DNA of 64,000 nt from JACQFZ01 sp036381895 (GTDB taxonomy: Bacteria; Pseudomonadota; Gammaproteobacteria; Acidiferrobacterales; Sulfurifustaceae): the NCBI GenBank assembly GCA_036381895.1, contig DASVBY010000052.1, forward strand, positions 1-64,000, read 5' to 3'. Positions 24,662 to 32,678 of the stretch are shown here, one piece after another. Under the pieces are notes generated by a model. The model was given only the letters and a program-made list of their open reading frames with translations, had not been told where the DNA came from and made no database searches. The translations under genes were made by a program, and so were the position numbers. The first letter of the stretch is position 1. Each line of letters begins with the position of its first letter.

Positions 24662-27600
24662 TCAGGGATCCCCGAACACGTCCTGCCGGTACCGCCCTTC
24701 CTTGATCAGTGTCTGGAGCCACCTCGAGCTCTGTTCGTGCGTGCTTGCGGTACGCTCGGCGTGGATGCGAATGAGCGTGTCGCGTACCGCCGGCGCCATG
24801 AAGCGGCCGTCGCCGCAGACGTAGACGATTGCGCCCTTTTCGAGCGCGTCCCAGACCTTCGCGCGCTCCGCCCAGAGCGCATCCTGCACGAAACGGTAGG
24901 GGTGCGAAGGTACGGCGGAGAAGGCGAGGTGCAGCTGCGCCACGCCCTGCGCCTCCCATTGGCGCATCTCGCTCTCGTAGAACCAGTCGTGCCCGGGATG
25001 GCGGCAGCCGTAGAAGACGAGCGCCGGCGCGACCGCCGCGCCGGCGGCCCGCTGCGCCGCGCGTTCCTGCAGGAAGCCGCGAAACGGCGCGAACCCGGTG
25101 CCGGGGCCGATCAGCACCATCGGCGTCGCCGGATCGTCGGGCGGGGCGAACGGCGGATCGGGCCGCCGCAGGAAGCCGACAACTTCGTCGCCGGGCTTGA
25201 GGCGAGCGAGATAGACGGACGAGACGCCCTTGTATTCGCCGACGCCGCTCATGGCGGGGCCGACCACGAGGCCGACGGTGAGCGTGAGCTCGTGCGGCGC
25301 GGCGCGCGGCGAGGACGAGATCGAGTAGAAGCGCGGGCGCATCGGCGGGCAGAGATCGAGGAACGCCTCGAGCGGCGGCTCGATCGCCGGGAAGCGCAGC
25401 AGCAGCTCGTACGCGCTCACGTGCCGCGCGGTGATCTCTCTCTGGAAGCGCTCGAGCGCGGCGTCGTCCGCGGCGACCAGGCGCTCGAGCTCGGCGCGCG
25501 TGTGCGGGCAGCGGGTGCAGGGGATGAGCCGGCGCACGTCGGCGCGCGTGAGCGGATCCTGCAACTCGACGAAGTCGGTGAGGAGCTGCGCGACCGTCAC
25601 GGGCCTGCCGAGCGGCAGGTGCCTGGCGAGCGCCGCGTCGCTCTCGAGCACGACGACCGACTCGCCGGGCACGTGCAGGCGTTCGAGCACGGCCTGCACG
25701 CGCTCCGGCCGGTTGCGCGGGTAGATGCCGAGATGATCGCCGGTGCGGTACTCGACGCCCGCGGGCAGCGCGAGCACGATGTGGCGGGTCGAGGCGCGCG
25801 GCGGCTCGATGTCGAAATCCCAGAGCCCGGCCGGATCGCGCACCAGCTCCTCGTTGGCGACGACCTTGAGCGGCTGTACCGACCCCGGCAGCACCGCGGC
25901 GCGGATCTCGGTCTGACTCACGCGGGTGATGCGTACGCGCGGTGCGCTCGGCGCTTCGACTTCTGCGCTCCCGAGCGCTTTCCAGAGCCGGTCGAGCCAG
26001 CGCTCGATGGCGGCTTCGAAATCCCGGTTGCCGTCGGCCTCGCCGCGCGCGATGAGCCGCGTGGCGCCGGTTTCGGCGAGCGCGGCATCGACGAGCTGCG
26101 GGAACGCCTGGAAGTTCGGCCACTGCGAATTGCCGCAGCCGAGGACGGCGTACTGCAAATTCGGCCGGCGCATGCGCGCGTAGCCGCCCTGCGCGATCAT
26201 CTGCGCGGTCAGACGCGCGCTGTCCGGCGCCTGCCCGTTGTATGTTGCGGTGACGACGACGAGGATTCCGGCCTCCGGAAGCTTCGCGGCGTAGTCGTCG
26301 AGCGGCGCTTCGACGGCGGCGAACCCCATGTGCCGCGCCTGCTCGGCGATGCGCTCGGCCACCTCGCGCGAGGTCCCGAGGTTCGTGCCGTAGAGCACGG
26401 TGAACGGCCGGCCCTGCCCCTGTACGCGCGGGGCGGGCTTCGCGCCGGCAGCCTCGGCCCGCGGCGCCGAAGCGGCGGCGCCGACGAGGCGCTCGTGCGC
26501 CCGGCGCCGGCGCACGCGGATGTAGAACTCGTCGGGCTTGAGCGTGAGCGTCTCTTTGATGCGCAGGCGGTAGTCGTGCGGATCGCTCAGCGCGAAGCGC
26601 TGCAGGATCACGGCGAGCGCGAGCTTCGCCTCGGTCAGGGCGAACTGGCGGCCGATGCAGGCGCGCTGGCCGTTGCCGAAGGGTTTGTACGCGTGCGGCG
26701 GAAGCCTGGCTTCCGCTTCCGGGAGGAAGCGATCGATGTCGAACGTCTCCGGATCGCGCCAGACCGTGGGGTCGCGGTGCAGCGCGAGCAGCGGCACGGT
26801 CACGGTCTGATCCTTGCGTATCAGGTAACGCCCGCCGATGACCGTATCCTCGTAGGGCGCCACGTTGAAGGCCGGCGCGGTCGGCCAGAGCCGCAGCGAC
26901 TCCTTGAGCACCCGTTCGATGACGTCGAGGTGCCTGAGGTGCGCATGCTCCGGCACGGTGTCGCCCGGCAGCACGCGGTCGACTTCGGCGTACGCCTGCG
27001 CGAGTACCTGCGGATGGCGCAGCAGCAGGTACAGCGCGAACGTGAGCAGCCCGCTCGTGGTCTCGTGGCCCGCAATCAGGAAGGTGATCACCTGGTAGCG
27101 GATGTTGATGTCGTCGAGCTTCTCCCCCGTCTCGGGATCGGTCGCCTCGAGCATCAGGTTGAGGAGATCTTTCGCATCGTTCGGCTGCTCGCGCCGGCGG
27201 CGAATGACCTCGTCGACGAGGGCGTTCATGAGCGCGATGTCGTCGAGGTAGCGGCGCGGGCGCGCGAAGCGATTCTGGATCGGGAGCTTCGTCAGCCGCC
27301 CGAGCGCATCCGTGAGGACGCGCACCATCGCCTGGATGAAGGGATGCATCTCCTCGCGCTCGAAGGAGTCGAAGCGATAGTCGAAGCCGGTGAGCGCGAT
27401 GGTGTCGAGCGTGAGGCGCGTCATATCGTCCGCGACCAGCAGATCCTGGCCGGCGCGCGCCTCCCACTTGGCGACGAGCTGCTGCGCGACCTGCAGCATC
27501 CGGTCGAAGTAGCCCTGCATCGCCCGGCGGCTGAAAGCCGGCATCAGGATGCGGTGGGCCTTGCCCCAGTTCGGTTCGTGGTTATGGGCCGTGAAGAGGC

Positions 27601-27865
27601 CGTCGCCGGCGAGGTCGCGCAGGAACGAGAGCGGCGGCCGCACGACCTTGCGGAAGCGCGACTGATCGCAGACCTCGGCGACGAGCTCCGCCGAGTACAC
27701 GAACGGCACCCGGATCCCGGCGAAGTTGAGCTCGAAGATGCCCTCCTCGAACTCGCGGCTCAGGGCGAGCAGATGCTGCGCGAGCCGGGTGCGCGGCAGG
27801 TGCGGCAGGTGGCCGACAACGGGCCACTGGCGCGGCGTCGGGATCTCGGCGAACTGGGCGACCAT
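24662..27865 (-). CDS. Self-sufficient cytochrome P450-reductase fusion (CYP102 family)
   Basis: 1067-residue fusion of a haem P450 (residues 1-460) and a diflavin NADPH reductase (FMN, FAD, NADPH; 480-1067), so it needs no partner. Visible motifs: AGHETTS (265-271) for oxygen activation, ESLR (322-325), haem loop FGNGQRACIG (396-405; Cys403), FMN loop TVLYGTNLGTSREVAERIA, and FAD/NADPH GPGTGFAPFRGFLQE. CYP102A1 (P450 BM3) is about 1048 residues. The BM3 Phe87 equivalent is kept (GDGLF, Phe91), but Arg47 and Tyr51 seem to be Ile and Phe. ATG at 27865, GGAG 9 nt upstream. Divergent TetR shares the operator at 27889-27909. Confidence 0.95.
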   Translation of the reverse strand: MVAQFAEIPTPRQWPVVGHLPHLPRTRLAQHLLALSREFEEGIFELNFAGIRVPFVYSAELVAEVCDQSRFRKVVRPPLSFLRDLAGDGLFTAHNHEPNWGKAHRILMPAFSRRAMQGYFDRMLQVAQQLVAKWEARAGQDLLVADDMTRLTLDTIALTGFDYRFDSFEREEMHPFIQAMVRVLTDALGRLTKLPIQNRFARPRRYLDDIALMNALVDEVIRRRREQPNDAKDLLNLMLEATDPETGEKLDDINIRYQVITFLIAGHETTSGLLTFALYLLLRHPQVLAQAYAEVDRVLPGDTVPEHAHLRHLDVIERVLKESLRLWPTAPAFNVAPYEDTVIGGRYLIRKDQTVTVPLLALHRDPTVWRDPETFDIDRFLPEAEARLPPHAYKPFGNGQRACIGRQFALTEAKLALAVILQRFALSDPHDYRLRIKETLTLKPDEFYIRVRRRRAHERLVGAAASAPRAEAAGAKPAPRVQGQGRPFTVLYGTNLGTSREVAERIAEQARHMGFAAVEAPLDDYAAKLPEAGILVVVTATYNGQAPDSARLTAQMIAQGGYARMRRPNLQYAVLGCGNSQWPNFQAFPQLVDAALAETGATRLIARGEADGNRDFEAAIERWLDRLWKALGSAEVEAPSAPRVRITRVSQTEIRAAVLPGSVQPLKVVANEELVRDPAGLWDFDIEPPRASTRHIVLALPAGVEYRTGDHLGIYPRNRPERVQAVLERLHVPGESVVVLESDAALARHLPLGRPVTVAQLLTDFVELQDPLTRADVRRLIPCTRCPHTRAELERLVAADDAALERFQREITARHVSAYELLLRFPAIEPPLEAFLDLCPPMRPRFYSISSSPRAAPHELTLTVGLVVGPAMSGVGEYKGVSSVYLARLKPGDEVVGFLRRPDPPFAPPDDPATPMVLIGPGTGFAPFRGFLQERAAQRAAGAAVAPALVFYGCRHPGHDWFYESEMRQWEAQGVAQLHLAFSAVPSHPYRFVQDALWAERAKVWDALEKGAIVYVCGDGRFMAPAVRDTLIRIHAERTASTHEQSSRWLQTLIKEGRYRQDVFGDP

Positions 27866-27888
27866 AACTGCTCCGTCACGGTTCACGT

Positions 27889-27909
27889 CGACCCTACAGT
27901 GTAGGGTCG
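27889..27909. promoter_or_regulatory. Perfect 21-bp TetR-type operator
   Basis: CGACCCTACA, one base, TGTAGGGTCG: a perfect palindrome in the 91-base gap between the P450 fusion gene and the divergent tetR gene. TACA/TGTA hexamers inside it could serve as -10 elements on both strands. A TetR dimer bound here would repress both genes. Confidence 0.75.
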
Positions 27910-27956
27910 GGGCATGGTACGTTGGGACACCGCGCGCTACAACGCAGGGGACCCGC

Positions 27957-28610
27957 ATGAAAGCGCAGGCGCCGCCACGCCGCCAGCCGTTGAGCCCCGA
28001 TCGCATCTACCGCGCTGCGCTCGCAATCATAGACCGCGAGGGCGTCGAGTCGCTCAGCATGCGCCGGCTCGCCGCCGCACTCGGGGTCGATGCGATGTCG
28101 ATCTACCATCACGTGCCGAGCAAGCGGGCGCTGATGCAGGGAATCTACGAGACGGTGCTCGGCGAGCTTCCGCTGCCCGCGCCCGACGACGGCGCGTGGC
28201 AGGAGGCGCTGCGCGCGCTCGGGCGGCGTTTCCGCGCGCTCGCGCGCCGCTACCCGAAGGTGTTTCCGCATCTGATCGCGAGCGCCGAGGCGACCGCGCG
28301 CGAGATCGAGATCTACCAGCGGCTGTGCGCGATCCTGACGCGCGCCGGTTTGAGCGCCGTCGATGCGAGCCGCGCGACGCGCGCCATCTACACCTATGCG
28401 ACCGGCCTCGCGCTCGTCGCGGCGACCGCGCTCTGCCGCCGGCGCCGGCACCAGGGCGCCAGCGCGCCGCCGGACGATGCGCGCAGCCGCGGCGAAGGCG
28501 AGCAGGACTTCGCCTTCAGCATCGAACTCCTGATCGCGGGGATCGAGCGGTGCCTGCGGGCCCCGCGCAAGGCGGCGGCGCGTACCCGTGCGAGCGGCGT
28601 CAGTTCGTAG
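27957..28610 (+). CDS. TetR-family repressor, divergent from P450 fusion
   Basis: 217-residue TetR regulator. The DNA-binding domain is LSPDRIYRAALAIIDREGVESLSMRRLAAALGV, split here as helices 1-3, with the recognition helix around residues 41-50 (SIYHHVPSKRALMQ). The rest is the TetR_C ligand-binding helical domain. Start ATG 27957 has AGGGG 6 nt upstream. Positioned to repress the divergent CYP102-type gene and itself through the perfect operator at 27889-27909; induction by a P450 substrate such as a fatty acid or hydrophobic xenobiotic is inferred. Its 3' end overlaps the convergent GST gene by 11 bases. Confidence 0.92.
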   Translation: MKAQAPPRRQPLSPDRIYRAALAIIDREGVESLSMRRLAAALGVDAMSIYHHVPSKRALMQGIYETVLGELPLPAPDDGAWQEALRALGRRFRALARRYPKVFPHLIASAEATAREIEIYQRLCAILTRAGLSAVDASRATRAIYTYATGLALVAATALCRRRRHQGASAPPDDARSRGEGEQDFAFSIELLIAGIERCLRAPRKAAARTRASGVSS

Positions 28611-29310
28611 CGCGCCGGCGCACCGTGGTCGCGTCCTGTCCGAAGAGCACGCGCTTCGCTTCCTCGCTCACCACGGGGACCGTATTGATCGCCTTGGCGC
28701 GCTCGTAGGCGCGCACGACCGCCGGCCGGGTGCGCATCGCCTCGAACCAGCGCGCCAGGTTGGGGAAGTCGGCGAGGTTCTGGTTCTGGCGCTTGTACGG
28801 CACGATCCAGGGATAGCAGGCGATGTCGGCGATCGAGTACTCGCCGGCGATGTACTCGCGGTCGGCGAGCCGGTTGTCGAGCACCGCGTACAGGCGCGAG
28901 GTCTCCTTCACGTAACGGTCGATCGCGTACGGAATCCGCTCGGGCGCGTAGTGCAGGAAATGATGGTTCTGTCCGGCCATCGGCCCGAGCCCGCCCATCT
29001 GCCAGAAGAGCCATTGCAGCACCTCCGTGCGCCCGCGCAGGTCGGAGGGAATGAGCTTGCCGGTCTTCTCGGCGAGATAGAGCAGGATCGCGCCCGACTC
29101 GAACACCGACACCGGCGCGCCGCCGTCGGCGGGCGCATGGTCGACGATCGCGGGAATCCTGTTGTTGGGCGAGATGCGCAGGAAGTCTTCGTCGAACTGT
29201 TCGCCCTTGCCGATGTTCACCGGAACGATGCGGTACTCGATCCCGGTCTCTTCAAAAAAAATGGTGATTTTGTGTCCGTTCGGTGTGGTCCAGTAGTACA
29301 GGTCGATCAT
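28600..29310 (-). CDS. Glutathione S-transferase, YfcG/YghU (Nu-class) type
   Basis: 236-residue cytosolic GST. The N-terminal thioredoxin-like half has the Nu-class features: YYWTTPNGHKITIFFEE (residues 5-21), PNNRIPAIVDH and VFESGAILLYLAEKTG. The helical C-terminal half has SIADIACYPWI. Such enzymes have glutathione-dependent disulfide reductase activity. An AT-rich promoter (TAGAAT, 29377-29382) lies in the divergent gap with the aldo-keto reductase. Convergent with tetR, 11-base overlap. Confidence 0.92.
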   Translation of the reverse strand: MIDLYYWTTPNGHKITIFFEETGIEYRIVPVNIGKGEQFDEDFLRISPNNRIPAIVDHAPADGGAPVSVFESGAILLYLAEKTGKLIPSDLRGRTEVLQWLFWQMGGLGPMAGQNHHFLHYAPERIPYAIDRYVKETSRLYAVLDNRLADREYIAGEYSIADIACYPWIVPYKRQNQNLADFPNLARWFEAMRTRPAVVRAYERAKAINTVPVVSEEAKRVLFGQDATTVRRRATN

Positions 29311-29376
29311 CCGTCCCTCGCAACGCGGTTTATGGCGGCGGGGGCCGGCGCGGCGCCCCAGCGCGAATGTGCAATT

Positions 29377-29405
29377 ATTCTAGTTACACTTGAGCGGCAT
29401 TGCCA
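29377..29405 (-). promoter_or_regulatory. Putative sigma-70 promoter of the GST gene
   Basis: On the minus strand: -35 TGGCAA (29405-29400), 17-base spacer, -10 TAGAAT (29382-29377), 67 bases upstream of the GST start, within a short AT-rich island. The -10 matches 5 of 6 consensus positions; the -35 is weak. Confidence 0.4.
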
Positions 29406-29516
29406 TCGGCGCCCGGGGACGCCAAGACGCCGCGACGGAGTTGGTCTCGCGCTTCGCCTGCGGGCTCGTGCGTATCGCGGCGGCAGCGGTCGGGGCGGTA
29501 GGATGGGTGCCGACGC

Positions 29517-30452
29517 ATGGATCAATCGACCTCGTACACCTGCCGCCTTTCGCGCCGCGCGTGGCTGCGCCTCGCGCTCGGCACCGGCGCCTGGGCGGCG
29601 ACCGGAGGAACCATGGCGCGCGATACGCTGATCGAGCGTGCGATTCCGGCGAGCGGCGAGCGGCTGCCCGTGGTCGGCCTCGGTACCTGGCAGACGTTCG
29701 ACGTCGGCGCGGCGGACGCGGCGCGCGCGCCGCTGCGCGAAGTGCTCGCGGAGTTCGCGCGTGCGGGCGCGCGCGTCGTCGACTCGTCGCCGATGTACGG
29801 CCGCGCCGAAGGCGTCGTCGGCGACCTCGCCGCCGAGCTCGGACTGCGGGACCGGCTGTTCCTCGCGACCAAGGTCTGGACGCGCGGGCGGGACGAGGGC
29901 ATACGTCAGATGGAGCAGTCGCTCGCGCGCATGCGCGTCGCGCGCCTGGATCTGCTGCAGGTGCACAATCTGCTCGACTGGCGCACGCACCTCGCGACCC
30001 TGCGCGACTGGAAGGCGCGCGGGCGCGTACGCTACATCGGCGTCACGCACTACACGGAAAGCGCCTACGGCGAGCTCGAGCGCGCGCTCCGAAACGAGCC
30101 GCTCGACTTCGTGCAGCTCAACTACTCGATCGTCGAGCGCGCCGCGGAGCGGCGCCTGCTGCCGCTCGCGCTCGAGCGCGGGATTGCGGTGATCGTGAAC
30201 CGGCCGTTCGCCGAGGGTGCCCTGTTCCGGCGAGTGCGCGGCCGGCCGCTGCCGGAGTGGGCGCAGGAGTTCGACTGCCGGAGCTGGGCGCAGTTCTTCC
30301 TCAAGTTCATCGTTGCGCATCCGGCAACGACGTGTGCGATACCGGCGACGAGCAAGCTCGAGCACCTCGTCGACAATCTGCAGGCGGGCAGGGGCCGGTT
30401 GCCGGACGCGGCCACCAGGGGTCGCATGGCGCGGCTGGTGGAAGAGCTGTAG
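29517..30452 (+). CDS. Aldo/keto reductase with an N-terminal twin-arginine-like leader
   Basis: 311-residue AKR-superfamily TIM barrel. The leader has SRRAWLRLALGTGAWAA, which resembles a Tat signal, so the enzyme may be exported, unlike most AKRs. Family residues are visible: Asp-Ser-Ser-Pro-Met-Tyr in VVDSSPMYG (about residues 86-93) with the catalytic Tyr, Lys in ATKVW, and LDLLQVHN. The cofactor-binding C terminus is normal. It is divergent from GST. The substrate is unknown; a periplasmic NADPH enzyme would be odd, so folding before Tat export with bound cofactor must be supposed. Confidence 0.88.
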   Translation: MDQSTSYTCRLSRRAWLRLALGTGAWAATGGTMARDTLIERAIPASGERLPVVGLGTWQTFDVGAADAARAPLREVLAEFARAGARVVDSSPMYGRAEGVVGDLAAELGLRDRLFLATKVWTRGRDEGIRQMEQSLARMRVARLDLLQVHNLLDWRTHLATLRDWKARGRVRYIGVTHYTESAYGELERALRNEPLDFVQLNYSIVERAAERRLLPLALERGIAVIVNRPFAEGALFRRVRGRPLPEWAQEFDCRSWAQFFLKFIVAHPATTCAIPATSKLEHLVDNLQAGRGRLPDAATRGRMARLVEEL

Positions 30453-30456
30453 GCGC

Positions 30457-31020
30457 TCAGGCCTTCCAGGAGATCCGGAAGCGGCAGTGCGCGGCGCCCT
30501 TGGCGCGGCACTCGAGGTGATCCGCGTGCACGCCCTTGACGCCGGTGAGCTGGATGCTGCGCTCGGCCCAGCCGATCACCGACTCGCAGTGCGCCCAGTG
30601 CGGCGTCTCGAACTCCGCGATCTCGAATTCGATCGTGCCGGGCGAGAGCTGCTTGGCGAGCATCTTGCCGGAGGTGTAGTACGAGCTCCAGAGCTGCGCC
30701 GCCTTCTGCACGATGTACATCGGCTGCAGGAACTTGAAGAACACCTTATAGACGGTCGAGAGATCGTCCTCGGCGGTCTGCGCGGCCATCGCGCGGTAGA
30801 GCTTTCCGTCGCCGCGCCCGACGACGCGGTCGATGGTCTCGGAGAGATCGATGAACAGGCTGAACGGGTACCACGCGGACTTGAGCGCGCCGTTTTCGAG
30901 ACGTTTGGCGGCCTCCTGGTCCTTGAGCTGCGCCAGGACGGCTTTGAGCTTCTCTTCGCCGTGGTAGCGCAGCACGTACTGCCGGCGCCCGGCGATGGCT
31001 GTGCCTTTCACGTTCACCAT
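30457..31020 (-). CDS. V4R/haem-NO-binding-like protein, DUF2378-type
   Basis: 187-residue protein. The C terminus, WAERSIQLTG...HADHLECRAKGAAHCRFRISW, matches the terminal strand pattern of V4R/HNOB-related proteins, including the C-x-a-x-G-x-x-x-C-x-F signature; the overall size resembles the Myxococcus DUF2378 group. The middle (KFLQPMYIVQKAAQLWSSYYTSGKML) is helical. No catalytic site is seen. An upstream frame to 31263 is rejected as Arg/Pro-rich. It converges with the aldo-keto reductase 5 bases away. Ligand-sensing is a guess. Confidence 0.65.
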   Translation of the reverse strand: MVNVKGTAIAGRRQYVLRYHGEEKLKAVLAQLKDQEAAKRLENGALKSAWYPFSLFIDLSETIDRVVGRGDGKLYRAMAAQTAEDDLSTVYKVFFKFLQPMYIVQKAAQLWSSYYTSGKMLAKQLSPGTIEFEIAEFETPHWAHCESVIGWAERSIQLTGVKGVHADHLECRAKGAAHCRFRISWKA

Positions 31021-31147
31021 GCGCCTGAGTGTAGGCGAGCCGCGCGAGTTTGCTAGGGCGCGCCGGGTGCGCACGGCCGGGCGAGCGGCAGCGGGGCGGG
31101 CCGCGGCGGGCCGGACACGTCGCCCCGTTCCCGCGCCGATGGCCGGT

Positions 31148-32437
31148 TCAGCGTTCGAGGATCGCCGCCACGCCGAGCCCGCCGGCGGCGCAGATGCTGA
31201 TGAGCCCGCGACCGCCCCCGCGTTCGGCGAGCTCTTTGGCCAGGGTCGCGACCATTCGGGCACCGGTAGCGCCGAACGGGTGCCCGATCGCCACGCTGCC
31301 GCCCTTCGGGTTCATTCGTTCGCGGTCGATGGAACCGAGCGGGGTGTCGCGGCCGAGCCGGGTGCGGCAGTACTCCTCGGACTCCCAGGCCTTGAGCGTG
31401 CAGAGCACCTGCGCGGCGAAGGCTTCGTGGATCTCGTAGATGTCGAAGTCCTGCAGCGTGAGCCCCGCGCGGTCGAGCAGACGGGGCACCGCGTAGGTCG
31501 GCGCCATGAGCAGGCCTTCGCGCGGACCGTTGAGGCCGACGAAATCGACGGCCGCCGCGGCGTAATGCGTGAAGTAGGCGAGCACCGGCAGGCCGCGCGC
31601 CCGCGCCCAGTCCTCGGACGCGAGCAGCACGCAGGCGGCGCCGTCGGTGAGCGGGGTGCTGTTGCCGGCCGTGAGCGTTCCGCGCTCGCTGCGGTCGAAG
31701 ACCGGCTTCAGCTGCGCGAGCTTCTCGAGATCGGTGTCCGGGCGCACGTTGTTGTCGACGCTGAGGCCCGCGAACGGCGTCACGAGGTCGGCATAGAAGC
31801 CGTCGCGCCACGCCGCCGCCGCCTTCATGTGGCTCGCATACGCGAGCTCGTCCTGCTCGCGCCGGCCGATCTGCCACTCCTTCGCCATGAGCTCGCAGTG
31901 CTCGCCCATCGAGAGCCCCGTGCGCGGCTCGGTGGCGCCCGAGTATGCCGGTACCAGGTGCTGCGGGCGCAGCGCGAGCCAGGGCTTGATGCGATCGCCG
32001 AAGTTCTTGCCGCGCGCGCTCTCGAGCACGATGCGCTGCAGCTTCTCGCCGTAGACGATCGGCACGTCGCTCGCGGTGTCCGAGCCGCCCGCGATCGCCG
32101 AATCGATTTCACCGAGCGCGATGCGGTGTGCGAGCTGCGCCACCGTGGTGAGGCTCGTGCCGCAGGCGCGCTGCACGTCGTAAGCGGGGGTGTGCGGATC
32201 GAGGCCGCTCGCGAGCACCGCCTCGCGCGTGAGGTTCCAATGGCGCGAGTGCTTGATCACCGCGCCCGCGGCGACCTCGCCGATCACCGCGCCCTTGAGA
32301 TCGTACTTCTCGACCAGCGCCTTCAGGGCGGCGGTGAGGAGCTCCATGTTGCCGACCTCGGCGTAGGCGGTGTTGCTGCGGGCGAAGGGCACGCGCATGC
32401 CGCCGACGACGGCGACCCGACGGGTGGCGCTGAGCAT
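31148..32437 (-). CDS. FadI-like acetyl-CoA C-acyltransferase (thiolase)
   Basis: 429-residue degradative thiolase, longer than the 390-residue PhaA type. Active residues are visible: nucleophilic Cys in RACGTSL (about residue 92), HEAFA, the GHPFGATGAR histidine loop, and CAAGG at the C terminus. Length and SVAIGHPFGATG pattern are nearest to FadI, which acts in beta-oxidation of long-chain acyl-CoA. The FadJ-type partner is not in the window. Monocistronic, divergent from glyA across about 240 bases. Confidence 0.9.
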   Translation of the reverse strand: MLSATRRVAVVGGMRVPFARSNTAYAEVGNMELLTAALKALVEKYDLKGAVIGEVAAGAVIKHSRHWNLTREAVLASGLDPHTPAYDVQRACGTSLTTVAQLAHRIALGEIDSAIAGGSDTASDVPIVYGEKLQRIVLESARGKNFGDRIKPWLALRPQHLVPAYSGATEPRTGLSMGEHCELMAKEWQIGRREQDELAYASHMKAAAAWRDGFYADLVTPFAGLSVDNNVRPDTDLEKLAQLKPVFDRSERGTLTAGNSTPLTDGAACVLLASEDWARARGLPVLAYFTHYAAAAVDFVGLNGPREGLLMAPTYAVPRLLDRAGLTLQDFDIYEIHEAFAAQVLCTLKAWESEEYCRTRLGRDTPLGSIDRERMNPKGGSVAIGHPFGATGARMVATLAKELAERGGGRGLISICAAGGLGVAAILER

Positions 32438-32678
32438 GACGGTTTCCTCGAAATGCGGCGGACTCCATTCTAAGACGTCCGGCGCGGGCCGGTATCATGG
32501 CTGCCGCGGCGGATTGACAGCAGCGCCCGCCGCTCGCACCATGGGCGCTGCAGCCTCACGGCTGCCGTCGTCCGTGACTGGCGATTCGAGGTGGAACGAC
32601 CACCGGGGAGCGCGACGACGTACACTCGCCGATCGCCTGGGCAATCCCGTCAGCCGCAACGTTATATGGAGCATTGCC

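Noticed and set aside
24449..27904. 1151-codon plus-strand frame antisense to the P450 fusion
   Set aside because: No protein-like composition or family; the opposite strand encodes a complete CYP102-type protein.
32438..32678. Riboswitch upstream of glyA
   Set aside because: No conserved glycine, SAM or THF riboswitch core was recognised in the 241-base gap.
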